Source: GCA-2746605 sp963710615
Lineage (GTDB): Bacteria > Bacteroidota > Ignavibacteria > Ignavibacteriales > Melioribacteraceae
Length of the DNA stretch: 64,000 nt
Assembly (NCBI GenBank): GCA_963710615.1
Contig: CAVQBF010000022.1
Span: 10,788 to 74,787, forward strand
Direction of reading: 5' to 3'
In this document: piece after piece, positions 38,084-47,585 of the stretch
Numbering within the stretch: position 1 is the first letter of the stretch
How the letters are laid out: every line of letters starts with the position of its first letter
Made by a program: the position numbers and the translations under genes
The notes under the pieces: generated by a model
Databases searched by the model: none
What the model saw: the letters and a program-made list of their open reading frames with translations, nothing else
What the model was told of the DNA's origin: nothing

Positions 38084-40041
38084 ATGAAAAAATTATCACA
38101 GATTTTTTCAATTTTATTAACATTTTTATTTGTTTTCACACTAATTGTTAATGCACAGAATGTAATTCTGTTAGAGGAGGGTGTTAATAGGTTAGACGAC
38201 ACGTTGTTTGTTGCTCAGCCTGGAGATATTATTGAACTCACAACAAATGGTGGTGTCTATTACGAATATTTTTCTGTTTTAATTGATATGCCTATCACAA
38301 TACGAGCAGCGGAAGGTTTAACCACCAAACCCAAAATTGTCACAGATGATACAAGGGCAATATTTACAGTTCGAAACGATTTAACTCTTATCGGCCTTGA
38401 TCTTTCAGGATTAGGTGGTGATAATTTAACTGGATCTGCTATTAGAACTGATTCCATGGATGTAATAGATGGTTACAATTTAACGATTGAGGACTGTTAC
38501 TTCCACGATTTTGAAAGTTCTGCTATTAAGGCTAACGTTGAAACTATTGCTGGTGACGTAATCATTGATAACTGTTTATTCTATAATATTGGAATTGCAG
38601 AAGGTGATGAAGGAATATATTTCAAAAATGGTACAAGAGCTCCTGGATCTGCAACGAAATTTGTTTGTACAAATTCCACCTTTTGGAATACTGGTGCTGA
38701 AGCAATGTATATAGAAGATCACGACAATGATATTGCAACGCCAGGGACAGAATTTATGATTAATAATTTAAATGTTCATAATGCAACAGATAAATCAATT
38801 TATGCTCATTCTTTGGATAATGCAATATTAAGAGATTTTATCGTTTCTAGTGATGAATTGGATGAAAGTATTGACCCATGTAGAATTTTTGGAACAGGAT
38901 CAGTAGCAGAGAATTTCCTTGATTACAATATTGATGGCATTTCCTTACAGCAAGGTGCTACAGTTGATTCTACGAAAATGCTGCATAATGTGGACCCAAT
39001 GTTCTTAGATGCCTCTCAGGGTAATTTCAGACTTGATGCAAGTTCACCTGCAGTTGGTTTTGGAACTGAAGGAACCACATTAGGTGATCCAAGATGGTGG
39101 CCTTCAACTCCACAAAAGATTACCATTGATGGGTTATTCAATGATTGGGCAATGGTAGAACCGCTTCTTGTAACTGAAAATGATCCAAACATAACAGACT
39201 CTATTGATCTTAAAGCAGCTTGGATCGCAGTTGATGATGAAAAGATAGCCTTTAGATGGGATTTCTTCGATGATGTTGAATGGAATACCGAAGAGGAAGA
39301 AGGCACATATAATAGGTGGCAAGGATGGCACAGAGTATATGCTGAAGCTCAAAGTGATGGTATTGATAAGTATTTCAGACTCCGCTCTTACTATGGTGAT
39401 GTAGATACAACTAAATTTTCAAGATTGAGATGGGACGTTCAGTCAGATTCACTTGATTATGATCCTGATGAATTTGATGGAACGCGTTTTACTGGAACTA
39501 TGGCATTTAATGAAGAAGGTACTTCCTGTGAAATGTATATATTTCTGATAGCCTCTATTTCCCGGATGCAGAAGGAAATATAGTCGGTTATCTAACTAAA
39601 GAAGATTCATTAGAGTTCTATTTCAGAAACAGTGATGCGCAAGTTTTCTTGCCTCCAGGTCCTGAAGGAAAGCTTGATGGAGGTGCTTCATTTAAAGTTG
39701 CTTTAGCTGATTATTATATTGGTGGTACTTCAGATCCAGTTGGAGTAAGAGATAATAATACAGAATTAGCAATTCCTACTAATTATGAATTAGGTCAAAA
39801 CTATCCTAATCCTTTTAATCCTACTACAACAATTGAATTTAGTTTACCGGAAAAAGGATTAGTGGCGTTAAAGGTTTACAATTTACTTGGACAGGAAGTT
39901 ATGTCGCTACTAGACAGTGAATTATTCGCTGGCAAACATATTGTGCCTTTAGATGCATCCAAGTTAAGCAGCGGAATTTATTTCTATACACTTAGCGTAA
40001 ATAATTTTAATTCAACTAAAAAAATGATCCTCCTCAAATAA
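38084..40041 (+). pseudogene. frameshifted exported right-handed beta-helix protein with CBM9-like and T9SS domains
   Basis: About 652 residues in two frames. A signal peptide (residues 1-24) is followed by a beta-helix region (residues about 30-320: GDIIELTTNGGVYYEYFSV; IRAAEGLTTKPKI; LTIEDCYFHDFESSAIK; NCLFYNIG) like DUF4957 or chondroitinase-B-type proteins. A CBM9-like block follows (ITIDGLFNDWAMVEP; WIAVDDEKIAFRWDFFD), and a T9SS tail (LGQNYPNPFNPTTTIEFSLP; KVYNLLGQEV; KKMILLK). The frame breaks near 39540; the other frame gives YISDSLYFPDAEGNIVGYL. Whether it is a lyase or a binding protein cannot be told. A strong AAGGAGG site precedes the ATG, and a terminator follows. Confidence 0.7.
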
Positions 40042-40070
40042 TGCATATGGCCTCCTATGTAGAGGGTAAA

Positions 40071-40094
40071 GAGGCGTGTAATAGCGCCTCTTTT
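40071..40094 (+). terminator. rho-independent terminator
   Basis: GAGGCG at 40071-40076 pairs with CGCCTC at 40085-40090, extended by flanking A-T pairs, around an eight-base loop and followed by TTTT. It lies 30 bases after the beta-helix gene and marks the end of the TonB-receptor unit. Confidence 0.85.
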
Positions 40095-40124
40095 ATAATT
40101 ATTTTAATTACAGATGGTTTATAG

Positions 40125-42602
40125 ATGATTCGAAATATCTTAATAATTATAACTCTATTTAGCACAACATATTTACCGCAAATAAGTGTATTAACAAACG
40201 TAGACAATATAGAAATTGTAAATTCTAAAATTGTTAGAAAAATATTTATCAGTAGAACAGAGTTTTTTTCTATCTCGAATATATTTTTTGATTCAAATAA
40301 AAATATACTTGCTAAAAATGTTGAGCCGTGGTTTGAATTTGAAATTAATGAAAAAAGATTAAATGCTAATAATGAAATATGGAAATTGGATAGAATTGCT
40401 GAAAGGGAAATGCTTAATGGTGGTAAGGAAATATCATTTTTTATAAAAAATTTATTGCTTGCTGATTTGATATTAGAAATAAAAATTCAATTTTATGAAA
40501 ACCATAGTTTCTTTAGAGAAAAGTTGGTGCTTAAGACAGAAAGTGAAATTTTAAGGCTTTCAAACAAAAATGATGAATTAAATTTTAAATTTGGAGCAAT
40601 TAATGTTGAGAGTAATCAGGATTCAATAGAAATTGAAGAATTAAAAATTGCAAGCTGGAACGCTAAACTAATTGAGACTGATTATTCATCTTCACCGAAT
40701 CCTAAAGAACGTGAAATTGATTGGAGAGTTGGAAGAAATCTTGAACAAAACTATATGTATCACCCCAAAAAGGTTAAATACATTCTTAATCAAGATTTAG
40801 CTATATCATTAAAAGGACCTTTTGTTTTTGTGAGAAATATAAATAACAATAATAGCTTTTGGATGAGCTATGAACATGGTGCCCCAGATGATGATGAAGA
40901 ACAAAATTATCTTACTTTTGAAAATAAGTTTTCAAATAACTCTTTACACACCAATATAAAATATAATTACGGAGCTTACATAAATGGTAGATTGATTACC
41001 CCGAACAATGATTACCATTCTATTTGGTATGCACAAAATTTTACAGAAAATAATGAACAAACAATAAACGAATCAATATGGAATTATCTAAATACACTTA
41101 TTTCAGAAAATGATTATTCACGTAAACCATTATTCTATTATAACACATGGGGTATGCAACGTGACGAAAGTTCACGGGGAAATGATGTTAGAAATATTTT
41201 GACCGAGAGTAAAGTACTTCAAGAGATAGAAGAAGCTTCTCAACTGGGAATTGATCTTTTTGTTTTAGATGATGGTTGGCAAGATAAATTTGGTGATTGG
41301 AATCCCGATCCGGTTAGATTTCCAAATGGATTAAAATTTTATGTTGATAAGTGCATTAGTAAAAATATTATACCTGGTATTTGGATGGCTGCAATAGCAA
41401 TTGATTCTAACGCAGAGATATTGCAGAAAAATGAAGATTGGCAGATACGTGATAATAAACATTTACATATTGTCGGAAGATGGGATAAGAACATATTATG
41501 CTTTAACAGTGGTTATAAAGATTATTTTATTAGTAAATGTAAAGAACTGATTGATATTGGTATAAGATATTTTAAATGGGATGGAATTGATAAACATTTA
41601 TGTGATTCCGATAAACATTTCCATGGCGACTCAAATAATTCAGTTATGGAAAGAAAGCAGAATCAAGGATTTTCAATCCCGTTAGAAATTACTGATGCAA
41701 TTAGACAGTTAAAAGAATACAATCCAGAAATTATTGTTGAAGTAGATGTAACAGAAGCTGATAGGAGTGTTGGTTTAGCCATATTGAGTGAAGCAAGATT
41801 TTTCTGGATGAACAATGGCGCTTCATGGTATGGGGATTACTCAACTTACAGAGCTAAGAGTATGCGTATGATTACAAATCTATTTGGCCATTTTATGCCA
41901 TCAACTTTGCAGACTTACGCAAATTTTCCTATTAATGATCCAACATATCAGGCTCAAAATTATAATGTTAATTCTTCTTTAATTGGCGGCAGAGGTTTTT
42001 GGGGTAATATTTCTAGAATGACAGAGGATGAAAGATTGAGAGTTGGTAATATTGTTAATAAAGTAAAATTAGTTGAAAATGAAATTAAAGATGTATATCC
42101 TAAAATAATAGGGAATGTTGGAAGTTCACCTGAGGTTTATGAATTTATAAATAATGAGAATTCAATTGGAAAAATTATTGGATTTAGCAGTTCAGCAATA
42201 AAGTACAGACATGTTGTACAGAATATCAATACTAATAATTTTCTTGGAGTACTTAACCATTCCTATAAACTTGAAGATTCAAATCTACTACTTGACTTTG
42301 AGTTTTATATGCCTGATGATTCAAAAAGTGCAATTGTACTTAATAATAATGATTCTGGAATTTCAATAATTTCATCAACTAGTTGGTTGGAGAATATTGA
42401 ATTTGATGACAACTCATTACTTATTACAGTTGGGGCAAAGGGAAATCAATTAATCAAATGGCCAAAGAAGAATGGTAGTCCTAAAATTAATTCCAATTAT
42501 GAAATTCAAACTAATATTGAAAAGAATAGTTATTTAGATTTTTATTTGATTGAAATAAAAACGAATAATCAAAGTACAACATATAATATATTCGGTAATT
42601 AA
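40125..42602 (+). CDS. exported GH36-like alpha-galactosidase
   Basis: An 825-residue glycoside hydrolase with a signal peptide (residues 1-19). After a beta-sandwich N-terminal part, the catalytic barrel shows YYNTWGMQRDE, LFVLDDGWQDKFGDWNPD near residue 380, PGIWMAA, and IRYFKWDGIDKHLC near 482, where the Asp of KWD is the family's nucleophile; EVDVTEADRS further on is a candidate acid/base region. It would release terminal alpha-galactose, feeding the galactose regulon upstream. GH31 and GH27 share some of this, but the D-D-G-W and KWD pattern and the length favour GH36. It follows a terminator, so it begins a new transcript. Confidence 0.8.
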   Translation: MIRNILIIITLFSTTYLPQISVLTNVDNIEIVNSKIVRKIFISRTEFFSISNIFFDSNKNILAKNVEPWFEFEINEKRLNANNEIWKLDRIAEREMLNGGKEISFFIKNLLLADLILEIKIQFYENHSFFREKLVLKTESEILRLSNKNDELNFKFGAINVESNQDSIEIEELKIASWNAKLIETDYSSSPNPKEREIDWRVGRNLEQNYMYHPKKVKYILNQDLAISLKGPFVFVRNINNNNSFWMSYEHGAPDDDEEQNYLTFENKFSNNSLHTNIKYNYGAYINGRLITPNNDYHSIWYAQNFTENNEQTINESIWNYLNTLISENDYSRKPLFYYNTWGMQRDESSRGNDVRNILTESKVLQEIEEASQLGIDLFVLDDGWQDKFGDWNPDPVRFPNGLKFYVDKCISKNIIPGIWMAAIAIDSNAEILQKNEDWQIRDNKHLHIVGRWDKNILCFNSGYKDYFISKCKELIDIGIRYFKWDGIDKHLCDSDKHFHGDSNNSVMERKQNQGFSIPLEITDAIRQLKEYNPEIIVEVDVTEADRSVGLAILSEARFFWMNNGASWYGDYSTYRAKSMRMITNLFGHFMPSTLQTYANFPINDPTYQAQNYNVNSSLIGGRGFWGNISRMTEDERLRVGNIVNKVKLVENEIKDVYPKIIGNVGSSPEVYEFINNENSIGKIIGFSSSAIKYRHVVQNINTNNFLGVLNHSYKLEDSNLLLDFEFYMPDDSKSAIVLNNNDSGISIISSTSWLENIEFDDNSLLITVGAKGNQLIKWPKKNGSPKINSNYEIQTNIEKNSYLDFYLIEIKTNNQSTTYNIFGN

Positions 42603-42615
42603 AACAAACATATGA

Positions 42616-44109
42616 ATGGAAAAAATTAGCAGAAGAAAATTTCTTAAGGGAGCTTCAATTGCCGGAAGCAGCTTAATTCTACCAAATACTAGCTTTGCAT
42701 TTAATCAATCTAAATATAAAAACAAATATGAAAATGGAAACAAAAGAAATGTCCTCCTAATAATATCAGATGATCATGGTATTGACCAACTAGGTTGTTA
42801 TGGTAATCAATTTATTGAAACTCCCAATCTTGATAAAATGGCAAATGAAGGAATAAAATTTACAAACACATATGCCGTTGCTCCTTCATGCAGTGCTAGC
42901 AGAAGTTCATTACTTACAGGAATGTATACACATCAAAATGGTCAATATGGTCACCAGCACAGTTATCATCATTTTAGTCTATTTGAACATATTGAAACAA
43001 TTCCAAGTTTGTTAAAAAAAAATGGCTACACAACAGGTTTAATCGGTAAACTTCATGTAAGTTCAAACTATAATTTGGATTTTGATTTTACCGTTTCAGG
43101 AAAAGAAATATTAGGAAATAGAGATGCAATGAAAATTGCGGATATTGCAGGAAAGTTTTTTAACAAGAATAATGATAATCCATTTTTTTTAATGATAGGT
43201 TTTTCGGATCCACACAGACAAAGTCCTACGGGTAAAGGGAAATCACAATTTGCAAATGACCAAAAGTACGAAAATGTCCTTCCAAGAAAATATGATCCGG
43301 AAGAGGTTATTGTTCCAGAATATCTACCTGATATAAATGAAGTAAGAGAAGAGTTAGCAGATCAATATGAATCAATAAGTCGTATGGACCAAAGTATTGG
43401 TTGGATTTTGGAAAATTTAAGAAAGAGTAAATTAGATAAAAATACATTAGTTATTTACTTAAGTGATAATGGTATTCCTTTTCCTGGAGCTAAGACAAAT
43501 ATGTATGATTCTGGATTAAGAATGCCAATGATCATAAACGTGCCAAATTTAGAACTTAAAAACCATGTAAATAATTCAATGATAAGTTTTATTGATTTAT
43601 TACCCACAATACTGGATTGGACAAAAACAGAAAAATCAAAAAATAATATTCCAGGTCAATCTTTTTTAAACATTATGGATGAAAAAGACTGTAATGAAAG
43701 AAATGAAGTTTTTGGTTCGCATACATTTCACGAAATCACTATGTATTATCCAATGCGCACAATAAGAACAAAAAGATATCGGTACATACTTAATTTATTT
43801 CCTGAATTGGAATTTCCGTTTGCAACTGATTTATATGAATCAAAGACTTGGCAGGAGATTCAGGATAAAAAAATATTACACCTAGGAAAACGAGAATTAA
43901 AAAATTACTTGTATAGACCTAAAGAAGAACTTTATGATATACTAGTTGATCCAGCTGAATCAGTAAATCTAGCATATAATTCAAAATATGAAAATATACT
44001 TATAGAGTTAAGAACAAAATTAAATGAAATGAGACATGCCACTAATGATCCATGGCTTATAAATAAGAATTATGAATTAAATAATATAATATTTCAAGAA
44101 ATTAAATGA
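42616..44109 (+). CDS. Tat-exported sulfatase, N-sulfoglucosamine sulfohydrolase (sulfamidase)-like
   Basis: A 497-residue type I sulfatase. The start KISRRKFLKGASIAG is a twin-arginine signal. The formylglycine motif is CSASR with Cys at residue 92, a variant of C-x-P-x-R, so it needs an anaerobic or FGE-type maturase. Several long blocks resemble human SGSH, recalled from memory: SLLTGMYTHQNGQYG, DPHRQSP, SRMDQSIGWIL, SDNGIPFPGAKTN, FHEITMYYPMRTIRTK and NDPWL. That predicts removal of N-sulfate from glucosamine at the non-reducing end of heparan-type chains. It follows the GH36-like gene by 13 bases and overlaps the lyase gene by four. Confidence 0.82.
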   Translation: MEKISRRKFLKGASIAGSSLILPNTSFAFNQSKYKNKYENGNKRNVLLIISDDHGIDQLGCYGNQFIETPNLDKMANEGIKFTNTYAVAPSCSASRSSLLTGMYTHQNGQYGHQHSYHHFSLFEHIETIPSLLKKNGYTTGLIGKLHVSSNYNLDFDFTVSGKEILGNRDAMKIADIAGKFFNKNNDNPFFLMIGFSDPHRQSPTGKGKSQFANDQKYENVLPRKYDPEEVIVPEYLPDINEVREELADQYESISRMDQSIGWILENLRKSKLDKNTLVIYLSDNGIPFPGAKTNMYDSGLRMPMIINVPNLELKNHVNNSMISFIDLLPTILDWTKTEKSKNNIPGQSFLNIMDEKDCNERNEVFGSHTFHEITMYYPMRTIRTKRYRYILNLFPELEFPFATDLYESKTWQEIQDKKILHLGKRELKNYLYRPKEELYDILVDPAESVNLAYNSKYENILIELRTKLNEMRHATNDPWLINKNYELNNIIFQEIK

Positions 44110-46306
44110 AAAAAATAATAATCTACTTCTTTTTTATTAGTACGATCAACTACTCGCAGAAAATAGATATTGAAATATTCAATTATCTTGATTTGTTAAA
44201 ACCGGGATTGGAAAATGTTGCTCAATTTGTATCAGTAAAAGAATATGACTTAGCACAAAAAGAACTATTAAACTATTTTCAAAATCGTAGTAATAGAATT
44301 GCAAACTTTATCAATGAGGATTTTCCAACCAATTCTGATCAAGTCATGAAAAATATTAACAACATATTTAATATAAAAAACTATGAGTTTGATTTTGGAA
44401 ATGAAATAGATTGGAAAAAAATACATAAAGATAAAGAATGGCAATATAGTTTAGGTAGAATGAATTGGTTTAATAATTATATAGGGGTTTATTTACAAAC
44501 AAAGGATGAGAAAATTATATCATCATGGATGAGCCAAATATTAAGTTGGATCAATTTAAATAATCCTGGCTATCCAAGAACTATTGATAGCGGTAGAAGA
44601 CTCGAAAATTTTATAAAAACTTATTGGATATTTGTTCAAGTATTAAAAGCGAAAACCGTTACTCCCGAATTTAATTCAATTATATTAAAATCAATGTATG
44701 AACAAGCTGAATTTTTATATAGGCCAGAGAATTGGAGGAAATATTCAAACTGGGGAACTTTTGAGAATAATGGATTAACTAAACTTGCAATTCTCTTCCC
44801 TGAATTCAAAAGAAGTAATGATTGGTTGAAGGAAAGTTTTTTTAGAATGAGAACTCAATTAAATAATAGTTTTTATAATGATGGTATGCATATCGAAACA
44901 TCTCCATCTTATCATTCGCATGAGCTGGAAGTGTTGTTCGATTTTTATGAATTAGCAGCATTAAATGAAATTGAGGAATTATGGTCGCCGCAAAATTACT
45001 TTGAACCAATTAAAGAAATAATACTACGAAATGCAAAAGCACTAATGCATTTATATAAACCAACGGGTTATTATCCTCAGCTAGGTGATACTGATAAAAG
45101 AGATGAAAGCATTTTACTTTACAAAATTGGAAAATTTTATGAAGATAGTGAATTAGTTTATTTTGGATCAAAAGGTGAAGAAGGTAAAAAAACAGAATTA
45201 AATTCAATTACTTTTCCTCAAGGAGGATACACAGTTTTAAGAAGTGAGTGGAGTGAATATGAAAATTATCAAAATGATTTGCATTTAATTTTTGATTCTG
45301 GCTTAAACAAACCTTGGCATGCTCATTTTGATATCTTAAATGTTATAGCTACAGCTTTTGGTAAAGAGATTTTAATTGATCCTGGAAGATATACTTATAA
45401 CGATGGTCCTGAAAGAGAATAACTTTAAAAGTACTGCCTATCATAATACAATTACTGTAGATGGTAAAAATCAATCAAGATTCTATAAACCTGAACCAGC
45501 TGAACTAATTACTTTTATTAATTATGATTTTGTGAAAGGATATCATGAAGCCTATGATGGAGTAAGACATGAGAGGTCAATTTTATTTAAGAAAAATGAA
45601 TATTGGATTATAAATGATAAATTACAATCCGATCAAAATCATATTTATGAACAATATTGGCATTTAACCCCGGAAGAAATTAATAATGTTAATATTGATG
45701 ATAATATAGTTGAAACATCAAATGCTATTTTTGTTGGTCATAAAACAATTAAATATAAAAGTAAAATTGGATTTATTTCACATGACTATATGGTTAAAAA
45801 AGATGCCCCTGTAATCCAAGCTACTATTAATAATAAAAATTTTTATATACCTACAATAGATTTACCCCTTTAAATACAGTAGACCAGAAATAAAAATTAT
45901 TTCAGAATCCGAAATAACAAAAGATCAAATATACATTGAGTTAAGTATTGGGGAATATCAAGATTATTATTTTGAAAATAATAATTATAAAAAACCATTT
46001 AATAATGAAGTAATTAATACTGATGCTGAATTATTGTTTGTTAGAATTAATGAATTCAATGAAGTTGATGAGATGTTATTGACAAATGCCAGTTATTTTG
46101 AACTAAATGGTAAAAAAATAATTAATACTTCATCATTAAGTGATATTGAGTACACTAAAAAAGAAATTAGAATCAACGGTAAAAATTTATGCAAGTTCAA
46201 TCTTTACTCTATAATTGATCGAGTAGTTTTTGTAAACTCAAAATTATTGGAGTTAAAAAAGAACAATAATAACTACTATACTTTACAAAAAAAATTGGAA
46301 GAGTAA
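44106..46306 (+). pseudogene. frameshifted heparinase II/III-family polysaccharide lyase
   Basis: About 734 residues across three frames. A short signal (YFFFISTINYSQ) and an alpha/alpha toroid N-terminal domain come first (RRLENFIKTYWIF; NWGTFENNGLTKLAILFPEF near residue 215, with the catalytic Asn region; SPSYHSHELEVLFDFYELA with the catalytic Tyr). WHAHFDILN near 405 holds the active His. The frame breaks near 45419 (GPERE, then NNFKSTAYHNTITVDGKNQS), and again at the C4 run 45865-45868, where one extra C converts DLPFKYSRPEI into a stop. PL12 heparan lyase is the closest type I recall. It would cleave uronate bonds to leave unsaturated ends for GH88. Confidence 0.8.
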
Positions 46307-47578
46307 ATGATTTTAAAAAAATACGAAACAAGATTATTCATTTTATTATTATGCTTAACTATTTATAATTCAAGTTATTATTCCCAAGATTGGAAATGTA
46401 TAATTTATGGAGACACAAGAAATGATCGAACAGAACACAGAGAAGTTCTAGAATCTATTGTAAAAAATACACCTGATTATCAATTTATTATAAATGTTGG
46501 TGATGTTGTCGATCATGGAGATTTTGAAAGTGAATGGGAAGATTGGAGAAATACAGTAACAGATGTTTTAGGTTCTACTGGTCAAGAAAATGTTCCGCCA
46601 AAATATATGGCAACTCCAGGAAATCATGATGCTACTGAGACTTCAGATGGATTAAAAAATTGGATACAGTATCTTCCTGCACAAAATAAACTATATTGTA
46701 CTGATGATATAAATGAAAGCGATGGAAAATATTTCACTTTTGATCACGAAAATGTAAGATTCATTGTACTAGATTCTGATAAATCTGATGAGGAAGGCGA
46801 ACAGTATGATATGCTAATCAATGCATTATCAAATAATATTAAAGAATGGATAATTTTTATTTGGCATGATCCAATTTTCTCATTTGGTGAAAAAAGCTAT
46901 GAAGAGAAATTTCATACTCTTTGGGGTACTAAAATTTATGAATTTGGTGGTGACATAATTTTTACAGGTGATGCGCATTATTATGTCCGCACAAAAAAAA
47001 TGCAGCTTAATGGAGAAAAACATCCTCCAATAGATTCATTAAATGGCGTTACTCATATTGTTACAGGTAATGGAGGTGCTCCAATTGATGTCCCAAATCC
47101 CAATTATGATGATAATGGTTATATGGTTGCAAAAGCAGCCAGTGACAATTCACATTATGGATATACGGAATTGTATTTTAAAAATGATAGTTTGTATTTA
47201 ACACATTTTTTGCGAGATGGGTCGGTTTTAGATAATGAAATATTTACACCAAATGAAAAAACAAAAATATCAAACGTAAATAGTATTACAAATGTTAATC
47301 AAACTCAGTTATTGCAAAGTTATCCTAATCCATTCAATTTATCTACAAATATAACTTTCCAATTAGAAAAGGAATCAAATATCAGTATAAAAATATATGA
47401 TTTAAATGGAAGAGAAATTCGAACCTTAATTAATAACCAAAATTTTAACAAGGGTATTCATAATATCTCATGGAATGGGAAAAATGATAATAATCAAATT
47501 ATTGCAAATGGAGTCTACTACTATAAATTAGTAACAGATCATTATACTCATTCATTAAAAACAATTTTATTAAAATAA
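46307..47578 (+). CDS. T9SS-exported metallophosphoesterase
   Basis: A 423-residue calcineurin-like phosphoesterase with a signal peptide (ending NSSYYSQ). Metal-ligand motifs are CIIYGDTRND near residue 33, INVGDVVDHGD near 65, ATPGNHD near 105, FIWHDPIF near 185 and FTGDAHYYVR near 222. The C-terminus is a T9SS tail (QSYPNPFNLSTNITFQLE; IYDLNGREIRTL; ANGVYYYKL). It should act outside the cell on a phosphate ester. Its ATG directly follows the stop of the lyase gene, so it belongs to the same operon; why a phosphatase accompanies glycan enzymes is unclear. Confidence 0.8.
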   Translation: MILKKYETRLFILLLCLTIYNSSYYSQDWKCIIYGDTRNDRTEHREVLESIVKNTPDYQFIINVGDVVDHGDFESEWEDWRNTVTDVLGSTGQENVPPKYMATPGNHDATETSDGLKNWIQYLPAQNKLYCTDDINESDGKYFTFDHENVRFIVLDSDKSDEEGEQYDMLINALSNNIKEWIIFIWHDPIFSFGEKSYEEKFHTLWGTKIYEFGGDIIFTGDAHYYVRTKKMQLNGEKHPPIDSLNGVTHIVTGNGGAPIDVPNPNYDDNGYMVAKAASDNSHYGYTELYFKNDSLYLTHFLRDGSVLDNEIFTPNEKTKISNVNSITNVNQTQLLQSYPNPFNLSTNITFQLEKESNISIKIYDLNGREIRTLINNQNFNKGIHNISWNGKNDNNQIIANGVYYYKLVTDHYTHSLKTILLK

Positions 47579-47585
47579 TATTTAT

